From positions 28,540,769-28,604,768 of the forward strand of contig OY744525.1 of assembly GCA_963556195.1 (NCBI GenBank): a stretch of 64,000 bases of DNA, in the 5' to 3' direction. This document shows, piece after piece, positions 33,742-44,660 of this stretch. Every line of letters begins with the position of its first letter. The first letter of the stretch is position 1. The stretch is from Sepiola atlantica (taxonomy: Eukaryota; Mollusca; Cephalopoda; Sepiida; Sepiolidae). A program made the translations under genes and the position numbers. Under the pieces are notes generated by a model that worked only from the letters and a program-made list of their open reading frames with translations, did not search any database and was not told where the DNA came from.

Positions 33742-33812
33742 TTATACATAATAACAAATGTGGCTCATATGAACACTTCACTGCATTAAAATGCACAAGG
33801 AAATTCTGATGA
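33589..33812. repeat. (TA)n-linked foldback, ~52-bp arms
   Basis: Arms 33648-33700 and 33743-33794 are reverse complements with a few mismatches (AAGTGTTCATATGAGCCATA against TGTGGCTCATATGAACACTT). The loop is (TA)n, and a longer (TA)n tract (33589-33640) lies to the left. ATTCTGATGAA occurs directly at 33641 and 33802, perhaps as a flank duplication. Confidence 0.75.
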
Positions 33813-34063
33813 AAAACACCTTTGCTAAGAAAACTTTGTATCATTTTGTACAACAAAGATAAACATCGCCTAGAAACAGTTGAAAACGACTGGAATACAA
33901 TTGTGTCTTCTCTTTAGTTTGAATATGATCGGAAAATAATATAAATCTTTAATAATATATCTATATATACTTAGCTTAATGTCACTATACATTGAACTAT
34001 TTTAGTAAACTTAAGAAGTTTTCTAATTGATATTAAATTTAAATGTATACATATACCCCCCCC

Positions 34064-34095
<32 letters not shown>

Positions 34096-34236
34096 AATTT
34101 TTGCCATTCACTAATAAATATATATATTTATTTATCTATTTATAAGACATTTACACATTGGATTATGTCATGCAAATTGTTTCGTGCCTTGGTACTTATG
34201 AAAACATATTAATGTTGACTTCAAATTGTAGCTTTA
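33813..34236. other. No gene seen
   Basis: AT-rich sequence with a short C-run and (CA)n(TA)n at 34056-34095. Confidence 0.45.
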
Positions 34237-34270
34237 TTCGAAGGCGAAGTTTATCAACTTCGCCTTCGAA
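34237..34270. repeat. Perfect 15-bp stem hairpin
   Basis: TTCGAAGGCGAAGTT (34237-34251), a four-base TATC loop, then its exact reverse complement (34256-34270). It is GC-richer than its surroundings. Its function is unknown. Confidence 0.85.
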
Positions 34271-34769
34271 TTGGACTAACATAATCCATTATTAAAATGT
34301 TTTATTAAAAAAATGCATTAGACACTTATTACGATTATTTTGCACTTTGGTCAATTATATTTCAGAAAAAATGTCTCTATCATATATAGCTCGTCATCTT
34401 CATCAAGACCCATCCGCCTGGCTTGAAATGGTGTATATTTCAAGTTAAGATTCTAAACACGACTGCTTGTTCAATAGTCAGCATACTAACCCGTGCGCTA
34501 TTTCACTCCTAACAAAGGTAAAGGAATATATTGTTTTATAGTTATTTATTGCTAAAAAAGCTCACTTCTATTACGAATAGTAATACTTTTACACTAAATG
34601 AATGCTGTTACTTGCCGTACTAGAGAGCAACTTATGAGAGAAGAGCAAATGCCGTCATCTTCAAAACAGATGTTTCGCAATATCAGAGGTCTTTAATGTA
34701 GCTAGATATTGTAAGTGATACCTAATTTATTTAATGAATATAAGTAATTTGTTTCTTTCTTCGACGTAT

Positions 34770-34885
34770 AGCTGTCTGTCTCAGTGGCCGTGGACGAAAA
34801 GATGTCGGATAGAAGCTAAAGTTGACTTCAGTCTGGGGTTCGAATCCTGCGTCCGGTTATATTGTTATACTACACTGATGGTTCT
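34770..34885 (+). mobile_element. tRNA-like SINE fragment
   Basis: TCAGTGGCCGTGGAC resembles an A-box and GGGGTTCGAATCCTGCG fits a B-box, about 65 bp apart, as in tRNA-derived SINE heads. It is related to 10600-10800. Confidence 0.5.
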
Positions 34886-35260
34886 TGTTAAGATAAAGCA
34901 TATATGTATGTGGATATTGAAAAAAATATATATATAATAGTCTGTTTACATCGAAACCTATTTTTAAAAAGGTATTAGGTTATATAATGAAACTGCATTC
35001 GTTACTGGGCATTAATCTAATACTAGCGGGACCTGTGTAAATTACACGAAATGATGTTTTTAATACTAATTATCTTGTTCCTAACCTATACATGTTTGAA
35101 TAAAACATAATAAGATTTGGACTTGTATATTTATTTTTTAAAAATGAACATACATGAAACAATTTACATAACTTTTTTATATAAAATATTTCTAGTGAAG
35201 GTAATATTTCGATGACTAAACCTTACTTTGTAAATGTTTTCGATTAAATTAAATGTGGCT
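34886..35260. other. No gene seen
   Basis: AT-rich spacer. Confidence 0.45.
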
Positions 35261-35271
35261 CCAATTCATGA

Positions 35272-35610
35272 ATATTTATTTACTCCTCTCCAGGAGTTAG
35301 GCACAAGGTTAGTTTTATTTTACTCCCAAAAGTAAGATGTGACCAAAAGGTCGGGTCGGGAAAGTGGGGTTTGAAAAGCCAGCGCTCGAGAAGGTTCGCA
35401 CTCTGGTCATTAAAAATTGCCTGGGCAGCCCCGTTGGCATTCCCCGGTAGGGGCGCCCCAGGCAGTAAGCAATAAACTTACTCGTCTCCAAAGAGGACTG
35501 ACCCATAGACTGGCGTAAATCAAGCCACGAAGGCCAATACAATACTAGTCTATGGAGTGCAGTATCCATCGGAACAGATACTACACGTTGATCTTAGCCA
35601 AAAGGCCAAG
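35272..35610 (-). mobile_element. U2 snRNA-headed SINE, copy 4
   Basis: On the minus strand the copy starts at GGCCTTTTGGCTAAGATCAA (with a changed CGTG) and ends in CTCCTGGAGAGGAGTAAATA. An 11-bp duplication, CCAATTCATGA, flanks it at 35261-35271 and 35611-35621, and the right flank is itself repeated once at 35626. A 40-50-bp piece around the GGGAGGCGAAGCCTGGGAGG word of copy 2 is missing. Confidence 0.88.
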
Positions 35611-35784
35611 CCAATTCATGAGTAGCCAATTCATGAGTAGCATACAAAGATTTGGAAGGTTGTTGCTTATTTTATGTAAGCATGACACACAAAATCACAC
35701 ACGCTATTGTATTAATATGTGTCTTCCCGGTCGTCCCCTCCCTACCTCTCTTCCCCTTCCCCTGAAACGTAGAAAAAGAATCTT

Positions 35785-35872
35785 AGAGGTTGGTTGGGAT
35801 CGAACTATAAACCAGTCGGGCCGAAGTCAAAAATACTACGTCGCTAACCGTTGTGTCAAAGGGAATACTTAA
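35785..35872 (-). mobile_element. tRNA-like SINE fragment (minus)
   Basis: On the minus strand TTGACACAACGGTTAGCGAC resembles an A-box and ATAGTTCGATCCCAACC fits a B-box about 55 bp downstream. No cloverleaf can be closed with an acceptor stem. Confidence 0.5.
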
Positions 35873-36117
35873 AAATGTTTCGAAAATTAAGCGAGTTGAA
35901 TGTTTTTCAAAATCTAGGTGCGGTACGCATGCGCAGAGCTTTTGCCGGAAACGTGACACACGAACACACACGCTATCGTATTAATATATAGATATAAAGT
36001 AGAGACGTATTTTCCCCTGTACGTTCTCAGAGTATAGGAAAATAACCACATGCATCACAGGCTACTAAACTCACCACTATACTACACTTATTCACTCGAG
36101 TGTGTTTTAGTAAATTT

Positions 36118-36710
36118 GTTATTATTTTCTTACACATATGTGGGAATAAATCCCTATGTAAGAAAAGATCCACTTCAAAGTCAATACCCTGAAAAGGGGC
36201 CGAGGCAGCAGTTGGGGGTGGGTTGCAAAAGGAATTGCTCCCTTAGCGACCCAACCAATAGGTCCGGTAACAATATGTAATGGGGCAGAGAACAGATTTC
36301 TCTGCAGGAGTAACGATCCAGTGTCTGGTCTATAGTGAGTCGAATTCTGTACTAATTCTGGTCTCCTCCAAGCTCTGGAACACAATAACACTTCAGCTCT
36401 CATCAACTGAACTGATCACTCTGAACACAACACAACACAATAGAATAGCACCCAACTGAGAGGTAGAAACTCTTTTTATAGGTTTCTAACAACCTGCCAC
36501 CCCCATCTTAACACATATAAGTATCACCTCTTATTTTCTGCTCTTGTTGGTGTTTCCCCACCCCACTTGAAGGCTGGCTCCAGCAACGGTATGTATCACT
36601 TTCCTTTTTTTTTCTCACACATAACACTAAATATTACATTTGGCTCACAATCCACGTCTCTCCGAAAAAACAACTCCATATAGGTGGTAGATAACTCTTT
36701 TCTCCCTAAC
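36118..36710 (-). mobile_element. Possible solo LTR
   Basis: This 593-bp unit is bounded by exact 5-bp AATTT repeats (36113-36117 and 36711-36715) and by terminal inverted GTTA/TAAC. Adding the next base gives TGTTA...TAACA. On the minus strand it contains ACCTATAAAAAGAG (around 36471-36484), a good TATA box, about 230 bp from the presumed 5' end. No internal retroviral coding region adjoins it, as expected for a solo LTR after recombination. The alternative is a non-autonomous DNA element with short termini. It encodes nothing recognisable. Confidence 0.5.
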
Positions 36711-36969
36711 AATTTTGTACTGTCACTCTACTTATCGACACCGGGAACTAATAAGCACCGTTTAATTTTCACAAAACACCTAGTTCTTATTTATTATTTG
36801 CCTGGTATTAATTTACTACATAATATAATGCAATACGCAAAGACTTAATGACCGCTCCCGTTCACTCCGATGATTTCCCGCGAATATCAGATTACGTTAT
36901 TTCAAATTCTACCTATGACTTCTACATTTATATTCATTCCGGAATTAAGCAAATGAAGTTAACGAACAC

Positions 36970-38097
36970 AGTTCTGGACACCGTTTTTGTAGAACACCCC
37001 AGGTTGGTCCTCCAACTACGTCGTAACTTCAGAAATAAAGGCTGCATCATCTAGGAAACGATGAAAGTCAGAGGGTGCAAGGTCAGGAGAGTAAGAGGGA
37101 CTGGGGGATATCATAGCCACACGCCCGTGCTTCTGATCTGGCGACATGCGAGTTATTGACCAGAGCGTCGTCCTACAGGAGGAGGATACCTTTGCTGCTC
37201 TTGCCCCGCCCCTTTGACTTTGATAGCTTCTCTTAATTTCATAAAAGTGAAGCGTAATAGGGTCCTGTAATTGTGGTACCCTTTCCAGGGAATCTGTCAT
37301 CACTACTCCGTCCTGGTTCCAGAAGACTGTGAGCATGAACTTGCCAGCGGAGGGCTGCACCATTGCTTTCCTTGGAGGTAGTGAGTCCAAGTGCTTCCAC
37401 TGCATTGACTGGGCTTTGGTCTCTGGATCATAATGATGGACCCGAGTTTCATCCTGTGTAATCAGTCTTTTGAAAAACTTTGACTCATCTTCTTGGTACA
37501 TCCCTAAATTTATCCTCGAGCACTCGACACGTTCTTGCTTCTGGAAAGGTGTGAGCAACCTGGGAATCCATCTTGCAGACACCTTATGCATATGCACATG
37601 GTCATGAATGATAGTTTCCACAGACCTTGTACTAATCTTGACCTCTTGGGCTATTTGGCGAATAGTAATGCGTCGATCTTCCTAAATTGCAGCCTCAACT
37701 GGACGGGCAGATGCCTCATCAATGGCAGAAGAGGGACGACCAGGTCTGGGAGCTGTTTCCACAAACTTCAGGCCATGTTTGAATTCACGATTTCAGCGTT
37801 TTACAAGGTCATATGATGGGGCATTATCACTATAAGTTTCTTTCATTTCATCTAAAGTCTCCTATGGTGTGCGTCCTTTCAAATACAAAAAAAACTGGAT
37901 CACTACGCGACACTCAACTGGCTCCATTTCACACCTGACTCAGTTCAAACACCTGCAAATCTTAAACCACAATTAGTTCAGAGTTGTTTTTTGCAACATA
38001 ACCCATACAGATATAAATCATAACATATGCAAAATTTCATTTAGATCAGAAAACTGGACCTGGGTCAGAGGCATTACTTATTGAACGCCCCTCATAT
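36970..38097 (-). mobile_element. Mariner-family DNA transposon (decayed)
   Basis: This unit holds the transposase pseudogene. The minus-strand 5' end has a terminal-repeat-like GGGGCGTTCAATAAGTAATG at about 38072-38092, next to TA-rich host sequence. The matching inverted repeat is not visible at the other end (around 36970), so the 3' end is lost or diverged. Confidence 0.75.
37016..37926 (-). pseudogene. Mariner transposase pseudogene
   Basis: This is a cut-and-paste DDE/D transposase of the mariner group. The frame starts at the ATG reading MEPVECRVVIQFFLYLKG (37926) and continues through DEMKETYSDNAPSYDLVKR, KFVETAPRPGRPSSAIDEAS and RRITIRQIAQEVKIS, the helix-turn-helix region. The catalytic-domain part follows: KFFKRLITQDETRVHHYDPE with the first catalytic Asp, then FMLTVFWNQDGVVMTD and PSPSYSPDLAPSDFHRF with the last Asp. 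At least three in-frame stops occur, at about 37861, 37800 and 37682. The LQDD/N segment around the second Asp is shifted out of frame at about 37160-37200. The transposase is inactive as read. Confidence 0.88.
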
Positions 38098-38980
38098 AAA
38101 CGTTGCTGGTCTACGTAAATATTTGTGTAAATACAACTTTTTCTAAATAAAATAAGAATCTTTACGATTGTTCTCATACTTAATGGATTAGTTAAACACA
38201 GACTGACATTTATTTGTTGCATTGTAGAAGAGAATTGTGCATTTTATTGGCGATTCTCTGAATGCAACATTTTAGGGTAATTCTGTATTAAAAGATAATT
38301 GTATTCTTTTTAATTAAAAAAACAATTTTAAATCAAAAGGCAAACAACTTACTGTGAATAATCAGTGAGAAATTAACTAGAGCCAGCGACGTTTTTATAT
38401 GCAAACCCATTTTGTAGTCATATTAAAGACAGATGTGGATTAGTCCGATAAATTTCCACGTTGGTTAAGAACTAGGTAGAGTGATATATTCCATTTAGGA
38501 TTATAAGAAGGCTACGTGTCCTGACTGTGACGCCACTGTTACAGAAAACGGATGTGGCACATTGATAGAGAGAATCGGGTCTCTTTTCGTCTGAACCACT
38601 GGAGAAAGCAGTTTGGTTTTTGGATAGCTGTCTCAATCATCCTCCCTTGGGGGGGGGGAGGTTGTGTGTACATGTATGCACTAATGAACAAATAAAATAC
38701 ATATATTTTTAAAGCCTAATTGTATTTGTTGATGTTTTTTTATAATAACGTCTGTAAAACTAGTTATTGAGAAGAGGAAGGCAACGACGGAGAGAAGAGG
38801 AGACTGACACATCACCACCGAAACCTTAACCAGTGAATCCCGTCAACAAAAGTCGACGAACAGTAGGGATCGATGTGAACGCACTGTAAAGGTCCACTAT
38901 AGTAAACTGTTTCTCCGACAAATTTATATAACCCTTTGTTGTTGAATATCTCTTGTATCATTTAATACAGAGCACATCTT
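38098..38980. other. No gene seen
   Basis: AT-rich sequence with a G-run at 38650-38660. No domain or repeat is recognised. Confidence 0.45.
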
Positions 38981-38985
38981 TTACG

Positions 38986-39309
38986 CTAATTCTTTATTTT
39001 GCTGTATTCTTTCCATATCATTTGGTAGAAGTATCCAGCGAAATTGAAGGTATTTCTGCATCGAAACGGCGATGAATATTTCACTGGACTTCTGACTGTA
39101 GCGACTTTGACTGGTTCCGGATGTCGATGGGTAAGAGGTGGAACACGCTGAAATGCCTGATTGTCTGGAAAACGAATTGACATCTCTAACCTTCCAAATG
39201 TCGCCCTGATCCGGTTCCAATGCTTGGATCTTCCGGGCTGGAATCTAATGAACCTTTTATGACATGCTGATCTACAGAATAATAAATTTTGCGCAACGAT
39301 TAGAGGCAA
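38986..39309 (-). CDS. Unidentified 107-residue open frame
   Basis: The frame has balanced amino-acid use and two Cys/His-containing stretches (LLFCRSACHKRF). It is not made of simple repeats, but I recognise no family and there is no clear splice or promoter context. An overlapping frame on the same strand (38981-39220) is also open, which argues against real coding. It may be chance or a fragment of an unrecognised element. Confidence 0.15.
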   Translation of the reverse strand: MPLIVAQNLLFCRSACHKRFIRFQPGRSKHWNRIRATFGRLEMSIRFPDNQAFQRVPPLTHRHPEPVKVATVRSPVKYSSPFRCRNTFNFAGYFYQMIWKEYSKIKN

Positions 39310-39366
39310 AGGGGGGCAATTTTGAAATCCAACACCATCTTAATATGTTAATATTCGATTCTTAAT

Positions 39367-39589
39367 ATTGCTAAGAAGCAAGAGAAACAATTACACATGT
39401 TTACAATACATCTAAGTATATATATTTATTATTATACTAAATCTGAGTTAATCAAGGCTTTTTTACTATACACTTTATTGCTAAGAAGCAAGAGAAAACA
39501 ATTTCAAATGTTTACAAAACATCTAAATATATCTATTTATTATTATACTAAATCTGAGTAAATCAATGCTTTTTTACTATATACTTTAT
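39367..39589. repeat. 110-bp tandem duplication
   Basis: ATTGCTAAGAAGCAAGAGAA begins both units (39367 and 39477). They agree through ACTAAATCTGAGT and CTTTTTTACTATA with roughly ten differences. Confidence 0.9.
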
Positions 39590-39959
39590 TTAAAACACAA
39601 AATACATGATAAAATATACCTTAATTCTGGTATTGATTTTCGTTATAAAATTGTTTTAATTAGCAAGAATCTATAATAAAATGTACAAATTACTCACCTC
39701 TCTCTTTGCTATATATGCATTTCTCTCATCACTCTCACTCTGTATTGATACAACCACTCTTTAATGTATCTTTAAGCATTAAGAGAGCCACTTTTTTACA
39801 TCGTGGCTATCTAATTTACAGACGTGTGTCTGTACACACAACGGACACGTATACAAATTATATAGCAAAATAAAAAAAATATTTTATAAAAGAATAATAA
39901 AGAATACTTAAAAATATTTCTACATAATAATAATAAAAATATAATAATAATAGTAATAA
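39590..39959. other. No gene seen
   Basis: AT-rich spacer with AAT-rich low-complexity sequence at 39920-39960. Confidence 0.5.
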
Positions 39960-42260
39960 TTCAAAACCCACATGAAAGGCTAGCGCAGAAACTCAGAAGA
40001 TGTATCTACAAAAAGACGTATCAGGGTGCATGGCCAAAGGAAGGACAACACTAACACAAAAAGACGTCAAGAAGGGAACGATGCCAAGCAACTACAGACC
40101 GATAACCTGTTTACCAACAATGTGAAAAATCTTAACGGCACAACTGAGAGAACAAATCTTCCACTCTCCTGAACAATCGTGGATTGCTCCCCGAGGAACA
40201 AAAAGGATGCCGGAAAGGGAAAAGAGGGACACATGATCTGCTATACATAGATCAACAGATCATAAAAAAAGATAAAAATAGAAAAAAGAACATATCCATG
40301 GCATGGACTGACTACAAGAAAGTATACGACATAATCTCTCAAGCATGGATAATTGAATGCATAAAAATGTACAAGATATCTGACAGGATTATTAATCTAA
40401 TTAAATAAGCAATGGAAACATGGAGACTAAAACTGACAATTGGAGGACAACACCTGACTGAGATAAAAAATACAGAGTCATTTTCAAGGAGACTCCTTAT
40501 CACCACTACTGTTTATCATAGTCATTACGCCACTCAACTAAATACCCAGGAAATCTGATGCCGGATACAAGTTTACAGACAAAGAACAAATAATAAACCA
40601 GCCAATTACATAGACGGCCTGAAGCCATTTCCAAAAAATGCCAAAAGGAACTGGAAAAGCTGATAAATACGACCAGAATCTTCAGTCAGGACATTCGAAT
40701 GAAATTTGGAATCGAAAAGTGCGCACTGCTAGATATGAAAAGGTAAAAACTTGAGATGGCGTATAACATAGACAAGAGGAGATAAGTGCTCTAGGCGAAC
40801 AGGATAGCTCTAACTATTTGAGAGTACTAGAAGCAGTTACATACAGAAATAAAAAGATGATTGAAAAAAATACCTAAGAAGAACAATGGCACTCTTAGAA
40901 ACGAAGTTATAATGCAGACACCTAAAAAAAGAAATACACACCTGTGCAGTATCACTAATAAGATACTTTGGACCATTCATAGGCTGTACTACAGAAGAAC
41001 TCAGGCAGCTTGAGAAACAGACTAGAAAATTAATGACCATGCACAACGCACTAAACCCAAAAGACGATACGAATAGACTCTATGTGAAAAGTAGCGAAAG
41101 TGGAAAAAAGACTGATAAGTATAGAAGACTGTGTCGAAGACACACAAAAAGAGCTGAAGAAATACATAACTCAGAACACAGAAAGGCTGATTACCGCAGC
41201 AAGAGACACCGTCCCAATAAATTACTCGAGAAGTATCGAAAACAGAAACCAAAGGATGAGGAAAGAAAAGTGTGAAGAAAAACCATTACATGGACGCTTC
41301 ATCAGAATGACCAGAGAAGAGACCAACCAACTAAGAAAAAAATACTTTGACAGAGAAACATTACCTCTACTGACAGCTTCATAGACCAATGCGATTAAGA
41401 CGAATGACATCAACGCTAAAATAGATAAAACCCAGGAAACAGTAAATGTAGATTGCGTTGACAAAGAGACGAAACAGTAAATCACATAATAAGTGAATAC
41501 AGCAACGACCCACAAAAGAATACAAGAACAGACACGACTACGTGGGGAAAGCAGTAGACTGGGAACTATGCAAGCGACTGCATTTCGAACGCTCGGACAA
41601 ATTGTAAAAACAAACACCAGAGACAGTACAGGAAAATGAAAATCACAAAATACTCTGGGACATGGAGGTGCACACAGATAGACTCATACAAGCAAAGAGA
41701 CCGGATGTCATATTAATCGAAAAGAAGAATAAAATCCTGCCAAATTGTAGATTTTATCGTTTCAGCAGACTACATAGTTAAGATTAAGGAAATTAAAATA
41801 CGAAGCAAATACAGTGAACTTGCCAGATACTTGAAAGGGATATAGAACATGAAGAATGTCAATATGATACCAATAATCGTAGAAGCACTAGGTACAGTCC
41901 TAAAATACTTCAAGAAAACACTGGGAGATATTAAAACAAAAGGGATCACTGAAACCATACAAAGGATGACAATGATCAAAACTGCCGCAATCTTCAAACG
42001 CGTAAACAACCCGCATAAGAAACGAAGGTAACCAGTAACATGGATGTTACAATAAGAACAAAAATACAGGAAGAACATCACCACACGAACAAAGGAACAT
42101 AAACTGTAAGTAATATTATAAACTGACTCCATTCCCCCCAAGTTGATGGCACCATCCTCGGCTGACACCAGACAAAATAGTCGCGAAAGGGTCAAGGAAA
42201 CTGGGAAGGCCAAGGAGGAAGGGCATTCACCAAACCTCCACTGGAAGAATGCAGAGAGTG
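39960..42260 (+). pseudogene. Degraded LINE with REL-type endonuclease
   Basis: This is a relic of a non-LTR retrotransposon of the NeSL/R2/Dong sort, whose nuclease is restriction-like and lies C-terminal to the RT. Across many frameshifts the plus strand reads SNYRPITCLPT, LLPEEQKGCRKGKRGTHDLL, a mutated RT core AWTDYKKVYDIISQAWIIEC, and ISDRIINLIK. Later come LMTMHNALNPKDDTNRLYV, SIEDCVEDTQKELKKYI, LHGRFIRMTREE, LWDMEVHTDRLIQAKRPDV (nuclease Asp region), QIVDFIVSADYIVKIKE and NMKNVNMIPIIVEALGTVLK. The YADD box is not recognisable. About 40 breaks make it old. Downstream 3' UTR-like sequence may extend towards 42480. Confidence 0.8.
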
Positions 42261-43028
42261 CTTAGGCATTGGCGAGGCTTATTGTATTGCCACCCAAATC
42301 CCAGAGGAGACCAATAGTCGTTGCCAGCGAGAAATTAATGGTAGGCGACTGTTGCGATACCGCAAGTTTATTTGCGGTGGCGATCGAAAAGAAGTGGAGA
42401 GTACTGGAAATCTGGGGAAGCTTGTTGTCATGCAGAACCCAGGGAACACCACTTGCTGTTTTCGGTGAACAATAATTGACAATAACTTGTGTGATATCTC
42501 CTAGTCAGTACAAATACTAATAGAAGAACACAGACTTGTGATTTTTAGTTATGCCAAAAAATGCCTAAGCAGATATGTAACAGTCGATACATTTTCGAAT
42601 TAAATTAAAGTATAATAAATAGTTATTATTGTTGTGAAACCAACGGATTACGGGTACGTTTAGTATATATAAGTATTGTAGCATCCATCATGCCAGTCCG
42701 TCAGGGATTAACTCATAGCGTTCTGTTTACAAGATAGAAGCTTGGTTTTTTATGCGATGACAAGAGTTTTTCTTTGTGCAAATCAGCATTGTTTTGTATG
42801 GGCGATTTCTCGTTGAGATACAAATCGTTATAGCTTTTTGTTCCTGACGCAGAGAGAAATGTTGATATGAACAAATTTGAACCACGTCGAGTGTTCAACA
42901 AGAGAGAAAGTGAGAGAGAGAGAGAGAAAGATAGAGAGTGAGGCGTTTTCAGATATGAAAGAACCCAACAACTTAAAATTATGGTAATCTATTTATTTAT
43001 TCATTTTGGAGAGAGTCAAAAATTTTAT
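42261..43028. other. Possible LINE 3' UTR, then no feature
   Basis: The sequence up to about 42480 is GC-richer, like the relic before it, and may be its 3' tail. From 42481 to 43028 I see only a (GA)n patch at 42900-42945. Confidence 0.35.
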
Positions 43029-43396
43029 TATCGCAAGCATGAAGTGAAGACGAGTTTTATCGTTCATGATTGACAGTTAATCTAAAGAAAAAAAAAAGAA
43101 AAAAAAGCCAGCCGACCGGTTTCGCCCACTCTTAATAAAGGCTGTATTGAGGGATTTAAGAAAACGAGGGATTTTAAAAAAATGTGTGAAAAGAGAGAGT
43201 AGAGAAAAAAAATTAAAATAGCGTTATGGTATATGTACAATGGAGGATGCATCTTAGAGAGTGATCATATCTAGTCCTAATAGACACTCCCTTTTTTAAA
43301 AGAGGGCGAAACCGGTCGGATGGCTTTTTTGTTCTTTTTTCTCTAGATCAACTTTTAATCATGAACGATAAAACTCATCTTCCCTTCATGCTTACG

Positions 43397-43403
<7 letters not shown>
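43029..43403. repeat. Large foldback, ~105-bp arms, ending in (TA)n
   Basis: Arms 43029-43133 and 43297-43403 are reverse complements with few differences; each contains GGGCGAAACCGGTCGG. The loop is ~165 bp. (TA)n (43399-43488) starts right at the right arm. It has no coding capacity and is MITE-like. The right arm preserves a hammerhead-like 3' half, described in the findings. Confidence 0.85.

Positions 43404-43488
<85 letters not shown>
43399..43488. repeat. (TA)n microsatellite
   Basis: About 45 TA units. Confidence 0.95.
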
Positions 43489-43493
<5 letters not shown>

Positions 43494-43764
43494 ACATTAT
43501 CAAAACCATCAGTATCGTTGGAATGAAGTGTTTGGACATAACTGATTAGAGATCTGTTATTAAAAACATGATGTTAACCAGTGACGAAACGCTTAAGGAC
43601 AAATATTTAAAAAGATAGGTATAAGCAGTTTAATCGTACTTGCTCAACAATTACGTATTACGTTATGAAAGTTAAAACGAAAAGGAAAAAGTGAAAGAAA
43701 AGGAAAAAGCAAAATACTCCCGTGCAACGTCGAGTATATTCACCTCATATATATATTACTACAG

Positions 43765-44049
43765 TACTAGCTGCTGCGGATAGGGTCGGTGACGAGTAGA
43801 ACTGACACCTCCACTGGATTTCGGCCCATTATGGAGGGTGGTGTAGGCGCCCAAGAAGACTAAAAACAAAACCTGCAAAAAGACGGATGAGCTGTATTGA
43901 ACCAACGGCCACCTACTCATATAACTAGCTATGGGTAAATAGCGTCGCCAACCCGCAGTGTCTAGCGTGGCAACTATGGCACAATCTCCTGAATGACATA
44001 CACCAAGGTGGAAATGAACCAGTGAGGGGTGCTTCAGCCAAGAATACCC

Positions 44050-44105
<56 letters not shown>
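43765..44105. repeat. GC-richer interspersed segment with (ATG)n tail
   Basis: A ~285-bp segment of balanced composition ends in (TGA/ATG)n at 44049-44105, reminiscent of a SINE body with a microsatellite tail. The minus-strand frame with a Ser run is a translation of that tail plus the segment, and I do not think it is a gene. No head motif is recognised. Confidence 0.4.
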
Positions 44106-44287
44106 TACATTTATTGTTCAAAATACATCATATTGATGTAGGTTTGTGCATATATTCCATTACAATAATATATCTTTACAGAGAAGAACATGCGGAAAAC
44201 ATGGCTAAATAAGTATTAACAGAATGGAAAGGTATATCAGTAGATACGCTAGTAGATACATCGATATCGTTTAACGAACATAGTAAG

Positions 44288-44288
<1 letters not shown>

Positions 44289-44379
<91 letters not shown>

Positions 44380-44385
44380 CGTTAG
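44289..44385. repeat. (TA)n microsatellite
   Basis: Two (TA)n blocks separated by one AAATA interruption. Confidence 0.95.
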
Positions 44386-44464
44386 AAGAGAATAAGATTA
44401 AAAATTAATGAACTTGTGTTGATAAACAACTATAAAAACATTAAAACACATACATATATACTCA

Positions 44465-44660
44465 TCCATACAGAGACAGTTTCGCTGTATCACAGCTTTC
44501 AGTACGGCTAGACTATCACCCATAACAGGCCAAAGATCACACCTTCAACCATCTAGTCAATAGTCTTCAGCTCTTATCACTTAGCCACGGGATAGGTGCT
44601 GGTATGGTAAACGATGTCTACAATATTTTTATCTAAACATTGGCCACCACCTTTCCAGTG
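44465..44660 (-). mobile_element. tRNA-derived SINE, family C copy 1 (minus)
   Basis: On the minus strand CCGTGGCTAAGTGATAAGAG resembles the tRNA 5' arm/A-box region, followed by a B-box-like stretch around GGTGTGATCTTTGGCC. The tail holds CTAGCCGTACTGAAAGCTGT. It matches 50490-50655 in the same orientation. Confidence 0.6.

Noticed and set aside
34770..34885. Functional tRNA gene
   Set aside because: A- and B-box words are present, but no acceptor stem or anticodon arm can be completed.
44049..44105. CTGATGA words in the (ATG)n run
   Set aside because: They arise from the simple repeat, with no ribozyme context.
43759..44121. 120-residue frame with a Ser run (minus)
   Set aside because: The Ser run is (ATG)n read backwards, and the rest looks like an interspersed repeat body. 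No family is recognised.
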